A DNA stretch of 24,663 nucleotides, taken from contig NW_013657637.1 of NCBI RefSeq assembly GCF_000142905.1, positions 134,317 to 158,979 of the forward strand, read 5' to 3'. The notes below the pieces were generated by a model. It saw only the letters and a program-made list of their open reading frames with translations. It did no database searches and was not told the DNA's origin. The translations under genes were made by a program, and so were the position numbers. The stretch is from Thecamonas trahens ATCC 50062 (lineage: Eukaryota; Apusozoa; Apusomonadida; Apusomonadidae). Shown one piece after another: positions 1 through 8,387 of this stretch (position 1 is the stretch's first letter; the number at the start of each line of letters is the position of its first letter).

Positions 1-96
1 CCCCCCCCCCCGCTCCCGCTCGTCGTCACCACCTCCCGCACCTCGGCCAAGCCTCTCCATTCTCTCTTCCCACTTCCCATCTCACCACAGACGTAC

Positions 97-184
97 CCTG
101 ATCACTGGTAAACAGTTCAACAGCGCCTGACCGCCGGGCGGCCAGGCCCATGTTGACCATGGCGATGGAGCGTGCCTCAGCCAT
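97..184 (-). CDS. Possible first coding exon of a gene running off the left edge (partial)
   Basis: A short open stretch begins with ATG at 184 and encodes 29 residues (starting MAEARSIAMVNMG) before a GTACGT donor whose G is at base 96. The exon would end in phase 1 at base 97. The remaining 96 bases to the window edge are G-rich on the minus strand and end in an 11-G run (C on the plus strand), like other introns here. The support is the GTACG donor, which recurs in firmly supported introns of this window, and the habit of very short first exons. The product cannot be recognised from 29 residues. It would lie downstream of the kinase gene on the same strand. It may equally be a chance reading frame. 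Confidence 0.4.
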
Positions 185-542
185 GGTGGAGGGGCAGCGC
201 AGGTGAGAGAGATAGCCGCGCCTGAGTCTTCCGAGTGGAGTTCGGCCCTTTTTTGCTCTTTGGCTCCCGTCTGCCGTCAACTACTACGTTGGGTGTTTGT
301 TTGTTCCCCACTCGTTGCTTTTTTTTTCTTCTCCCTTCTGCCCTGCCCTGCTCAAACATGTCTGATGTAGAGCGGATTTGAGAGTGGCAGAGGGCAGCAA
401 AGACAGGCACGACGGGCATGGTGGGGAGCGACGGACAACGTGCTTGCGTTGTGGTTCGTGCGCTTTCTTGGTCGTGCGTTCTTGGGAATCGGCTAAGGAG
501 AGGAGAGCAAGGTGGCGACGGCAGACGGCCAACAGCGGGTTG
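185..542. other. Intergenic region between the kinase stop and the possible left-edge exon
   Basis: This stretch should hold the 3' untranslated region of the kinase gene and, if the left-edge exon is real, the promoter of the next minus-strand gene. An A-rich stretch on the minus strand (T-run near 319-328 on plus) is the only obvious composition change. Frames crossing it show no recognisable protein, and I see no AATAAA signal. Confidence 0.5.
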
Positions 543-3245
543 TCATTGAAAAGCTGCAAGGAGGTCAGCAAAGGAAGGTCGATCGTCCGGATTGGTGGCC
601 CAACCCTCGGAGATGAGCTCGCGGAGGAGCGTCGGCGCATTGTCAGGGATGGGGCCCGGCCGCCCGCCGCGGTCGATGACACGGACAATCTGCGGGAGGT
701 CGAGGTCGCCAAACGGGACTTGCCGGACAAGGAGCTCCCACACGCAGATGGCCATAGAGTACACGTCGGCCTTGGCGGTCGTCCGGTCGCCATTCATCAC
801 CTCAGGTGCCATATAGTTGTACGTGCCGACCGTCGACTTAATGGTTGCCGCTGTCGCCGAGTGGAAGCGAGCAAGGCCAAAGTCGGCGACCTTGATGTTC
901 CAGTTGGCATCGACGAGCAGGTTCTGGGTCTTGAGGTCGCGATGGATGATGTTGCACGAGTGGAGATACGTCATTCCGCGAAGCGAGTCGATGACGCATC
1001 GGAAGATGAGGTCGTCATCAAACTCAGTGTCCGACTCGTGGAGAAGGTCGTAGAGTGAGCCGAGGGCGCAGAACTCTGTCACAATACACAGGTCCGGCAC
1101 AGACGCCGCCATGAACAGGACCACGTTTGGATGCCTGATCCGCGAGAGAAATGCCACCTCCTGGTGGAACTCGGTTGGGTCGGCGTTGCCGAACAGCTTC
1201 TTGATTGCAACCTCGCACCCGTTCCACACGCCCGAGTACACCTCGCCAAACGCGCCGGTCCCGAGCCGCGTGCCCCATGTAATTTCCGAGAGGTCCAGCT
1301 CGGTGTACGCCGCCACCGATCCGGCATCAACCTCGGCCTGGATCTTGGCCTCAACCTGTTCGCGCCGGCTCTGTTCCTCGCGGACCTTCTCCTCCGCCCG
1401 CTCGCGATCCTCGCGCTCGCGCGCGAGCTGCGCCTCCATCTGCGCCAGCTTCTGCCGCAGGTCCTCCACCGAGTCGCTTGCTGGCGGAGGGCTGGCTGCT
1501 GCCGCCGCCGCTGGCACCGGTGGCGGCGGGCCGGGTGGCGGGCGGTTGGCCAGCGTCCGCGACAGCCGCCGCCCGCCACCGCGTCCGCGCCCGCGTCGGG
1601 CTGCAATCTTCGACCGCAGCCCTGCAGGCGGCGGCGGCGGCGGTTTGCCGCCTGGCACCTTGGGAGCCGAGGCTGACGAGCCCGACGAGTTGGAGCCACC
1701 GCCGCCACTCTCGCCCCCGCGGGGCCGCCACGGCGGTGTGCCACGCCCGCTTGCTGTCGGCGACGGCAGCGGCGCCGCCCGCCCGCCCTTGACCCACGGT
1801 GCCTTGGGCGGCGAGCTGCCCGGCGCCGGCGCATTGTTCGCGCCGTTCATTGCCAGCGGCTTGCGGCCTGCATCGGCAGGCGGCGGCGGTGGCTTCTTGC
1901 CCGGTTTGGGCCCTCCCGGCACCGGCGGCGGCGCCTTTTTGACGGCTGGCACCGGGAGCGGCTTTGCGGCCGCCGGCCGTCCCGGCGGCGGACGCACAGG
2001 CTTCTTGCCCGGCTCCGGCATGCTCGGCAGCGGCTTGGATCCGCCGCCCCGCCCTGGCGGCGGCGGCTTCTTGGTTGGCTTCTTTGGCTCGCCGCCGCCA
2101 GGAGGAGGTGGGAGCGGCACTGGCCGGTCGCGCGGGCTCGGCGAGCCACTCGACAACGACTGGACGCGTGCCAGCAGCGCCTCTTACCACCCAGCATTAC
2201 GATCGTCGGACGCCGGGTCTTGGCCGCCGGGCGGCGAAAGGCGGCGGCCGCTGCCATCGCCCCCTTGCGCGCTGCGGACAGATGCGCCGCGCTGGGCGAG
2301 TCCTCCACCACTGGTGTCCCGCCCCGGCTATCATATTCGGACATCGACGTCCGGCGCGCGTTCCTTGCCGCACGAGGTGGTGGCAGCGGCGAAGCCGATC
2401 GACCTGGCGCCGTGCCATGCCCGCGTCCGCGCCCGCGCCCGCGCGCGCCGCTGCGGCGGACCGGCGGCTTCCGCGGTTGCAAAATTTGTGCGACTCCGTC
2501 TGGTGCCCGCGCCGCAGGCTTCGGCGCCTTGGCAGGCAGCGGTGGCGCCTTGGCCCCACCGCCACCCACAAGCGCCTTCATCGCGTTGCGCGTCCGCTGC
2601 GCACCCTTGGCATGCACAAGATCCATGTACTGCGGCCCGAGCCACACGTTGTCTGCAAGTCCAACCTCCTCCAGCTCTGGCAGAGACGCCAGCGCGGCTA
2701 CCGGCAGCTCGCTCAGCTTGTTGCCCGAGAGCTCAAGCGTGATGAGCGCCCGGCACTTGCCGATGGCGTCCGAGACCGACTCGATGCTGCATGCAGCCCT
2801 CCCCCTCCTCGCACCGTGAGTCTCCCAACTACAATTTCTCTCTCACCCTCTTTCCCTCTCTCGCCACGTACGCATTGTTCGCCAAATTGATGTGCTTCAG
2901 TGCAGTCAGCGTGGCAATGTCATCGCTGACCTCGCTGAGCGTGTTGCCCGAGAGGTCCAGCGAGAGCAGCGTGGCGCCGACGACCTGCAGCGGCACGTCT
3001 GACAGCGCATCAAGCGCATTGCCAGCCAGTGAGAGATGGCGAAGATTGACCAGCGGCGTCAGAATCGACGGCGGGATGCTGAACAGCGAGTTGGACGAGA
3101 GGTCCAGCTGGACTACCGACGTAACCTGAGCCAGCAACCGGGGCAAGCCCATAAGTCCGAGCTCTGTCAGCGCCACCTCGGTACTGCCAGTCTCCAGCGC
3201 ATGCGCCAGAACCTCCTCCACATATGCCTCTACCTCGCTCGCCAT
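543..3245 (-). CDS. Leucine-rich repeat protein kinase of the TKL (MLK/RAF-like) group, three exons
   Basis: Proposed coding exons are 3245-2872, 2786-2201 and 2159-543, giving about 858 residues. Residues 1 to about 175 form leucine-rich repeats (LDLSSNSLFSIP, LDLSGNTLSEV, LELSGNKLSELP). Next comes a long low-complexity part rich in Pro, Gly, Arg and Lys, then a short coiled coil (SVEDLRQKLAQMEAQLARE). The kinase domain runs from about 606 to the end: glycine loop GTGAFG 620-625, VAIKK with Lys640, HRDLK with Asp728, DFG from Asp746, then an APE motif. All catalytic residues are present, so an active Ser/Thr (possibly dual-specificity) kinase is expected. Splicing of intron 1 restores an unbroken LRR (NNA-IESVSDAIG), which strongly supports that join. 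The frame stays open upstream of 3245, so the N-terminus could be longer. No ROC/COR GTPase or membrane segment is visible, so it is neither a Roco protein nor a plant-type receptor kinase. Confidence 0.9.
2160..2200 (-). other. Intron 2 of the LRR kinase gene, 41 nt
   Basis: The LRR-side frame must change to reach the kinase-side frame here. A GTAATG donor (first base 2200) and a CCAG acceptor (last base 2160) join the two in phase 0. A GTAAGAG at 2187 looks like a better donor, but no acceptor nearby gives the right phase with it. Confidence 0.6.
2787..2871 (-). other. Intron 1 of the LRR kinase gene, 85 nt
   Basis: The donor is GTACGTGG (first base 2871) and the acceptor TGCATGCAG ends at 2787. 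Exon 1 ends in phase 2 and the join reads NNA-IESVSDAIG, keeping the LRR spacing intact. The intron is purine-rich on the coding strand and contains ACTCAC, a possible branch site. Confidence 0.8.
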
Positions 3246-3731
3246 AGCGTCCTCCAGTTTGCTTTGCTGAACCAGCTGGTCCGCCTCCCACGTCTCCGGG
3301 CGCTTGTCGGCCTTGCGCCCTCGTCCGTCCTCACAGATACACTCGGTGGTCAGCCTACGGGCGTAACCTCGACCTTGCTCCCTTCTCCTCCCTTGCCTGG
3401 AGGCCGCAAGTGTGTCGAGTGAGGTGTCCTTCCCATACCCATCTCCTGTACTCTGTAGCTTGGCTCTCTCCCTCTCTCTCTCGCTCCCGCCTCCCCCCTC
3501 CTCCCCCACTCTCCCCCGCTCGCTCTCTTGCAAACTCATGGTTGCACCCGAATCGGCACGTGTTGCGGCAGGTTGCGGGTGGGGGGTGGTGGCCAACAAA
3601 TTGTATTCGTGGCTCGCCCTCCCCCCCCCCCCCCCCCAACGTGCCACTCCTCGAGTTTGACGGCTTTTCTCTGAAGACGCCAGCAGCTCGCCTACCCGAC
3701 GCTGTAGATTCAAGTGGCTCTGGGTGAGGTC
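3246..3731. promoter_or_regulatory. Divergent promoter region between the kinase and CUE genes
   Basis: The two flanking genes point away from each other, so both promoters must lie here. The plus strand is pyrimidine-rich from about 3370 to 3530 (CT repeats) and holds a 17-C run at 3621-3637. I see no convincing TATA box. Part of the minus strand upstream of 3245 is open and could extend the kinase N-terminus. Confidence 0.55.
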
Positions 3732-3861
3732 ATGTCGCTACAGGAGCTCTTTCCGGGCCTTCCATCTGCGGTACGGAACGTAGGGGTTTTGTGCGAGGGG
3801 TTTGGGCAATGTGTGTGTGTGTGCATGTGTGTGTGTGTATGCATGTGTGTGTGTGTATGTA

Positions 3862-3895
<34 letters not shown>

Positions 3896-5311
3896 CACTG
3901 CATGGCGGCGGTGGTGGCGGTCGACGCGACTTGGCGCGTGTGTGCGGCGGGGGGGGGACGTGGACGAATGGACGAGAAGGTGTGTGAGACGCTGCTTCGC
4001 GCACATGGGGGGTCTGTGGCTGCTGTGGCCGATCTTGTAGCGCTGGTGGGAGTGGAGGCGATTCTGGAGCAGTTTGCGCCTGTGAATGACGACGAGGGCG
4101 GGAGCGGAGGGGTGGCCGAGGCGGTGGCCGAGGCGGTGGCCGAGGTGGGCGACGTGCCGTCGACGCCTGTCGCCGGCCCGCGGCCCGAGGCAGCGGCGTT
4201 TACCCCGCTCGACTACGACTCGCTCTCGTCGCCAGCGTCGGTCTCGGCCTCTGCGACGGCGAGTCCTGCGCGATCGCCAATGCGGTCGCCGGGAGAGAGT
4301 GGGCGGCTGACCCGGTCGCTCGATGCGATGCTGGCGGATGTAGAGACGCCCGAGCGGAGCGCACGTGCACGCAAGCGGCGCAAGCTGCTTGTTCATGGCT
4401 CACCGAGCCGGATCAACCCAGCAGCGCTGGTGTTTCTTGCCGAGACGCTGCACGTTGCCAAACCGCACGAGCACGTCCGTGGTAGCGACGGCCTGGTTGC
4501 CGAGCACCGGATGTTTTCGCTTGTGGAGCTGCTCAACATTACGCCATCGACACACGCCTACCGGATGATGGTACTGTATCCACAGCCGGTGGCGGGAAGT
4601 GAGGCGCTGGAGATGGTGGAGGCGCGCCGGGGGCTCGCACTGGAGGCCATCGGCCCGATGCGTGGCTACTGGGCCGTCTACTGCGCGGCAAGCGAGCTGG
4701 ACTTTGTGTGGCGCAAGTTTGTCGACGCCATGGCGCACCGGGGAAAGCTGTCTGTTCCGTTTGCGGTTGTCTCGCCGACGGTCTTTGCCGACGAGGAGGC
4801 GCACGCGGCCGCGTTTGTGGTCCCGGTCCCGGCGTCGGGCGGGCTTGCTCAACTCCGGGCGCTCGGCTCGGTGGTTGTCACTCTCACGCCGCAGGACTGT
4901 AACACGGTGTACTACCGGTCGTGCACTTGTCCGACGGCGATGGACACGGCGCAAGCACTGTGTGCGCTTGCAGTCGAGGAGGAGAAGCATCTGATCAAGT
5001 CATCCTACAAGATGGTCGCTGAGCCTGTTCCCTGCTCGGTGACCACATCGGCGACCTCGTCGCGGGCAAGTTCGCTCTCGCGGACTGGCTCGGCCGGCGA
5101 CTGCAAGGCCACACTTCGCAAGCTCTCGTTTGAGGCCGCCATCGCCGCCGCCACCAAGCCGCCCACTGCCCACGTCCTCTACGCCATCGACCGATCATCG
5201 GGAAAGCCATGGGCAGTCGTCGAGCACGATAGCGATGTTGCTAGCTGCACAAAAGCCAAGCCCGAGGCCGGGCTGGTTGACTCGCTCGAGTTTGTCGTTT
5301 CGGCCTTGTGA
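3732..5311 (+). CDS. CUE-domain (ubiquitin-binding type) protein, spliced
   Basis: Proposed exons are 3732-3770 and 3980-5311, giving 456 residues. Exon 1 supplies MSLQELFPGLPSA and exon 2 continues VCETLLRAHGGSVAAVADL. Joined, this fits the CUE fold with no gap: the Phe-Pro motif (residues 7-8), the Val six residues after Pro, the Gly of helix 2 and the closing leucines. CUE domains bind ubiquitin or act in trafficking and ER quality control. After an acidic, Ala-rich linker with a small AEAV repeat and a Ser-rich segment, a basic patch (RARKRRK) precedes a folded-looking C-terminal part of about 300 residues that I do not recognise. No membrane segment is seen. The stop is 39 bases before the MSH5 start. 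The CUE call is by hand alignment; the rest is unassigned. Confidence 0.75.
3771..3979 (+). other. Intron of the CUE gene, about 209 nt, with tandem acceptors
   Basis: The donor is GTACGGAA at 3771. From ACTCACTGCATG (3893-3904) onward the first AG is in GAG ending at 3976, followed at once by AAG ending at 3979, a NAGNAG arrangement. Both keep the frame and differ by one Lys; the second fits the CUE alignment exactly. The intron contains the GT repeat and a 9-G run at 3949-3957. Confidence 0.7.
3811..3892 (+). repeat. (GT)n microsatellite inside the CUE gene intron
   Basis: About 82 bases of almost pure GT dinucleotides interrupted by GCAT and TATGTATT. The longest clean run is at about 3865-3892. 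It sits wholly within the proposed intron. Alternating purine-pyrimidine DNA of this kind can adopt Z-form and is prone to length change. Confidence 0.95.
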
Positions 5312-5350
5312 TCCTTGGCCGCGCAGCGCAGCGCATGGTAAAGTCTGCTG

Positions 5351-8300
5351 ATGGCGCGGCAGCCGGTGGAGAGGGGCAGCAGAGTCGGACCGGCTAGCGG
5401 GCGGCAAGTCTCAGACAGCGACAGAATAGACTTGTCGCTACAAAGGCGATCAATCGGAGCAATGGATGGCGATCGGAACCTTTCGCTGCCGGTCGGTGGG
5501 CCCGAGTCGGCGGGGAGGCAGCCGGCGGTGACGACGTCGCCGTCGGGCGTGATGACAGGTGCGAGTCCGGTCCACGACGACAGCCGGAGTCACTTTTCGC
5601 CACCGAGCGAGCATGTCCACGTGGATGTGACCCGTGAGGCATGGGTGAGACGGCCAGAGACTGTGGCGGCTGCTGAGGCGGGCGAGGTGCTGACGGCGGT
5701 CAGAAAGTGGCCTTTTCCTGCAGACGGCGGTCACGCGGCTGATCGCGGGGTTGATCGTGGGGCTGATCGCCAGCCGGCTGACCCGCCGCGCGACACGGGG
5801 GCGATGGATGAGGCTGAGCGCCTGTGGCGGCGGATGCAGGGCAGAGCGGGCGAAGAAGGCAGCGGGCAGGCGAGCAGCGGGAGAGGGATGGCAGCGCGCA
5901 ACGTGCTCGCGGTTTTTGTGGCCAAGAAGCAGCTCGGGGTGGCGTGGTACTCGTGGCGCGACGACCGGGTGAGCGTGGGCAGCCGGTACGTGGGCGATGC
6001 TTCCGAGTGCGGGGCGGTGCTGGGCATGGTGGTGCGGCAGAGTGACCCAGACGTGGTGCTTAGCTGCGCACAGGGCCTTCCGGGCGAGGTGACGCTCTCG
6101 GCGGTGCTGGCCGAGGTGTACGGGACGCCCCGGGCGGCGCTGATGGAGGGCGACGAGGGCGGGGTCAGGGCGCCTGCGGCGACCTTGGTCCGGGCTGGCG
6201 AGTTTGGCTACGATGCGGCGTTGCATCGGGTCTCGCTGGTAGAAGTTCGCGGTGAGGGCGCGGTGGTGGTGGAGACGGACAAGGTGGCGCAGATGCGGGC
6301 GCTTGGCGGGCTGCTTGGGCACCTGCTCAATATGCAGCCGCGTGGGGCGGCGTCGGTGATGGGCGCGCTGCCGCGGGTGGCGCTCGACAACGACGACAGG
6401 CAGAGCGGGAGGAGCGGACACGCATCGCTGACGGTGGCTGCGGTGGTGACGGTGCCCCTGGCGGCAACGATGGTGGTCGACGCGCTTTCGCTGGCGGGCC
6501 TGCAGATCTTCGACCGCGAAGCGCATCCGTCGTTGACGGGCGTCGGCTCGTCTAAGGAAGGGCTCTCACTGTTTGGCGTCATGGACTTCACCAAGTCTGG
6601 CCCCGGACGGCGCGAGCTCAAGTCCTGGTTCCTCAGCCCAACGATGGACGTGGTCAAGCTCCGCAACCGGCTCAACGCTGTGGCGCTGCTGCGGATGCCG
6701 GCGCACGGCGATGTGCTGTCGGAGATGCGCAAGGCGCTAGCGCACATCCGCGACGTGCCGCGGCTGCTTGCGCAGCTCGAAGGGGTGGGCATGGTGCGGG
6801 TCTCGGAGTGGCGCGACCTGCTGGCGTCGGCACTGTACGGGGTGCGGCTGGTGCAACTGGTGACGCCGCTGGCGAGCTTTGACGGGACGACGTTTTTCTC
6901 TGAAGCCGCGGCAGCGGTCGACGCGGGCGCGCTGGCGGACGCGGCCGAGCTCATCCGGTCGGTCGTCGACTTTGACGGCTCGCTGGACGCAGGCGGGGCC
7001 GAGGGTAACGGGCGGGTGGTTGTCCATTGTGGCGTCAACTCGGAGCTTGACGCCATCCGGTCGCAGTACAACGGGCTGCCCGAGTTTCTAACGCGGGTGG
7101 CGCAGCAGGAGATGGAGAACGTGCCCGAGGCGCTGGTCTCGTCACTCACCATCACTTACGTGCCGCAGCTCGGGTACATGGTCCTGTTTCCGATCGAGGC
7201 TGAGGGCGGGCTGCGGAGTGGCATGCACATCCCGCTTCCCGGCTACGAGTTCCTCTTTGCCACGCAGAGCCACCGGTACTACAAGAACGAAACGACTCGG
7301 ACGCTCGATGCCGAGGTCGGCGACGTGTACTCGAAAATGCTGGACCTGGAGCGGATGGTGTTCCGGCTGCTGGCGGCCAAGCTGACAGCGGGGGGCAGCG
7401 CGATGGCAGCGGCGCTGGGCGCGCTGTCGGCGCATGCGGCGTCGCTCGACTGCGTGGCATCGCTGGCGGTGGCAGCTGGCGAGTTTTCGTTGACGCGGCC
7501 AGTGGTGACGCGCGACAATGTGCTGGAGGTCTCTGGTGGGCGCCACATCCTGCAAGAGCTGTGCGTGCCGACATTTGTGGCTAACGATGTAGCGCTTGGC
7601 GGGGCGGCGCCGCGAGTCGGCGTTGTCACTGGCGCAAACTACTCGGGCAAGTCGGTGTTCATCAAGCAGGCTGGGCTCATAGTTTACCTTGCGCACATTG
7701 GGTCGTTTGTGCCCGCGACGGCGGCGGTGGTGGGGGTGACGGATCGGATCTTTACGCGGCTCATTTCGCGCGAGACGGTGACGCTGGCGCAGTCTGCGTT
7801 CATGATCGACCTGCAACAGTTGTCGGTGATGGTGGCGCAGGCGACTTCGCGGTCGCTGCTGCTGCTAGACGAGTTTGGCAAGGGGACCGAGGCGCTCGAC
7901 GGAGCGGCGCTGGTCGGGGCGTTTGTGGGCTACGTGGCCGGCGGCGGGTGCGGGAGTCCTCCGCCGCGGACCCTGCTCTCGACCCACTTTCACGAGCTGT
8001 TTGCCGGCGACGGGGCGCTTCTACCTGCGCCGTCGACCGTCTCGTACCTGCACATGGGAGTGGTGACGAGCGAGACCGGAGATGACGGCACCGAGCTCGT
8101 CTTTCTTTACCAGGTCAAGCCTGGGCGGGCTGACGCGTCGTTGGCGCGGGCGTGCGCGGCGCGGGCCGGGATGCCGGACGAGGTGCTGGTACGGGCGGCC
8201 GAGTGGACGGCGGCGCTGGAGCGCGGCGAGCTGGAGGAGAAGCTTGCGGCCGACGAGATTCACGCGCAAACGTGGGCATCGCTTGCCGAGCTGCATACAG

Positions 8301-8383
8301 CGGTCGAGCGGGTCGGCGACGGCGAGCTGAGCGAGACCGAGCTGGGCGAGCTGTACCAGCTGGTGGTCGAGCGGCTCGCGTGA
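5351..8383 (+). CDS. MSH5: MutS homolog 5 (meiotic MSH5), single exon
   Basis: A 1010-residue MutS-family protein. From about residue 183 it follows MSH5: connector region (NVLAVFVAKKQLGVAWYSW), MutS core (SLFGVMDFTKSGPGRREL, about 406-423), then the ATPase with Walker A GANYSGKS at 761-768, the RIFTRLISRETVTLAQSAF segment, Walker B LLLLDEFGKG with Asp840-Glu841, and STHFHEL near 877. There is no mismatch-reading domain I, as expected for MSH4/MSH5. In known eukaryotes MSH5 pairs with MSH4 as a clamp that stabilises Holliday junctions and promotes meiotic crossovers; MSH4 is not in this window. The Walker A reads GAN where most MutS proteins have GPN. The first about 180 residues are low-complexity and have no counterpart I know; Met152 (5804) or Met180 (5888) could be the true start. 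The stop lies 4 bases from the end of the convergent neighbour. Confidence 0.93.
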   Translation: MARQPVERGSRVGPASGRQVSDSDRIDLSLQRRSIGAMDGDRNLSLPVGGPESAGRQPAVTTSPSGVMTGASPVHDDSRSHFSPPSEHVHVDVTREAWVRRPETVAAAEAGEVLTAVRKWPFPADGGHAADRGVDRGADRQPADPPRDTGAMDEAERLWRRMQGRAGEEGSGQASSGRGMAARNVLAVFVAKKQLGVAWYSWRDDRVSVGSRYVGDASECGAVLGMVVRQSDPDVVLSCAQGLPGEVTLSAVLAEVYGTPRAALMEGDEGGVRAPAATLVRAGEFGYDAALHRVSLVEVRGEGAVVVETDKVAQMRALGGLLGHLLNMQPRGAASVMGALPRVALDNDDRQSGRSGHASLTVAAVVTVPLAATMVVDALSLAGLQIFDREAHPSLTGVGSSKEGLSLFGVMDFTKSGPGRRELKSWFLSPTMDVVKLRNRLNAVALLRMPAHGDVLSEMRKALAHIRDVPRLLAQLEGVGMVRVSEWRDLLASALYGVRLVQLVTPLASFDGTTFFSEAAAAVDAGALADAAELIRSVVDFDGSLDAGGAEGNGRVVVHCGVNSELDAIRSQYNGLPEFLTRVAQQEMENVPEALVSSLTITYVPQLGYMVLFPIEAEGGLRSGMHIPLPGYEFLFATQSHRYYKNETTRTLDAEVGDVYSKMLDLERMVFRLLAAKLTAGGSAMAAALGALSAHAASLDCVASLAVAAGEFSLTRPVVTRDNVLEVSGGRHILQELCVPTFVANDVALGGAAPRVGVVTGANYSGKSVFIKQAGLIVYLAHIGSFVPATAAVVGVTDRIFTRLISRETVTLAQSAFMIDLQQLSVMVAQATSRSLLLLDEFGKGTEALDGAALVGAFVGYVAGGGCGSPPPRTLLSTHFHELFAGDGALLPAPSTVSYLHMGVVTSETGDDGTELVFLYQVKPGRADASLARACAARAGMPDEVLVRAAEWTAALERGELEEKLAADEIHAQTWASLAELHTAVERVGDGELSETELGELYQLVVERLA

Positions 8384-8387
8384 GCTG

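Noticed and set aside
2160-2187. 28-nt intron using GTAAGAG at 2187 in the LRR kinase gene
   Set aside because: Better donor sequence, but the join leaves the kinase out of frame; only the 2200-2160 choice works.
1111-2742. 543-residue plus-strand frame opposite the LRR kinase
   Set aside because: Gly/Pro/Arg/Ser-rich shadow of the proline-rich kinase linker; the true strand is fixed by the kinase motifs.
3790-3960. Cys-Val repeat peptide encoded by the GT microsatellite
   Set aside because: A simple-repeat translation inside a phase-consistent intron; not a real protein segment.
4600-5000. Possible relation of the CUE protein C-terminal part to the DUF1917/UPF0696 (Bles03) family
   Set aside because: A Trp-rich segment recalled it, but I could not line up enough conserved positions to claim it.
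5450-6526. 358-residue minus frame opposite MSH5
   Set aside because: His/Arg-rich shadow without family resemblance, inside a well-supported gene.
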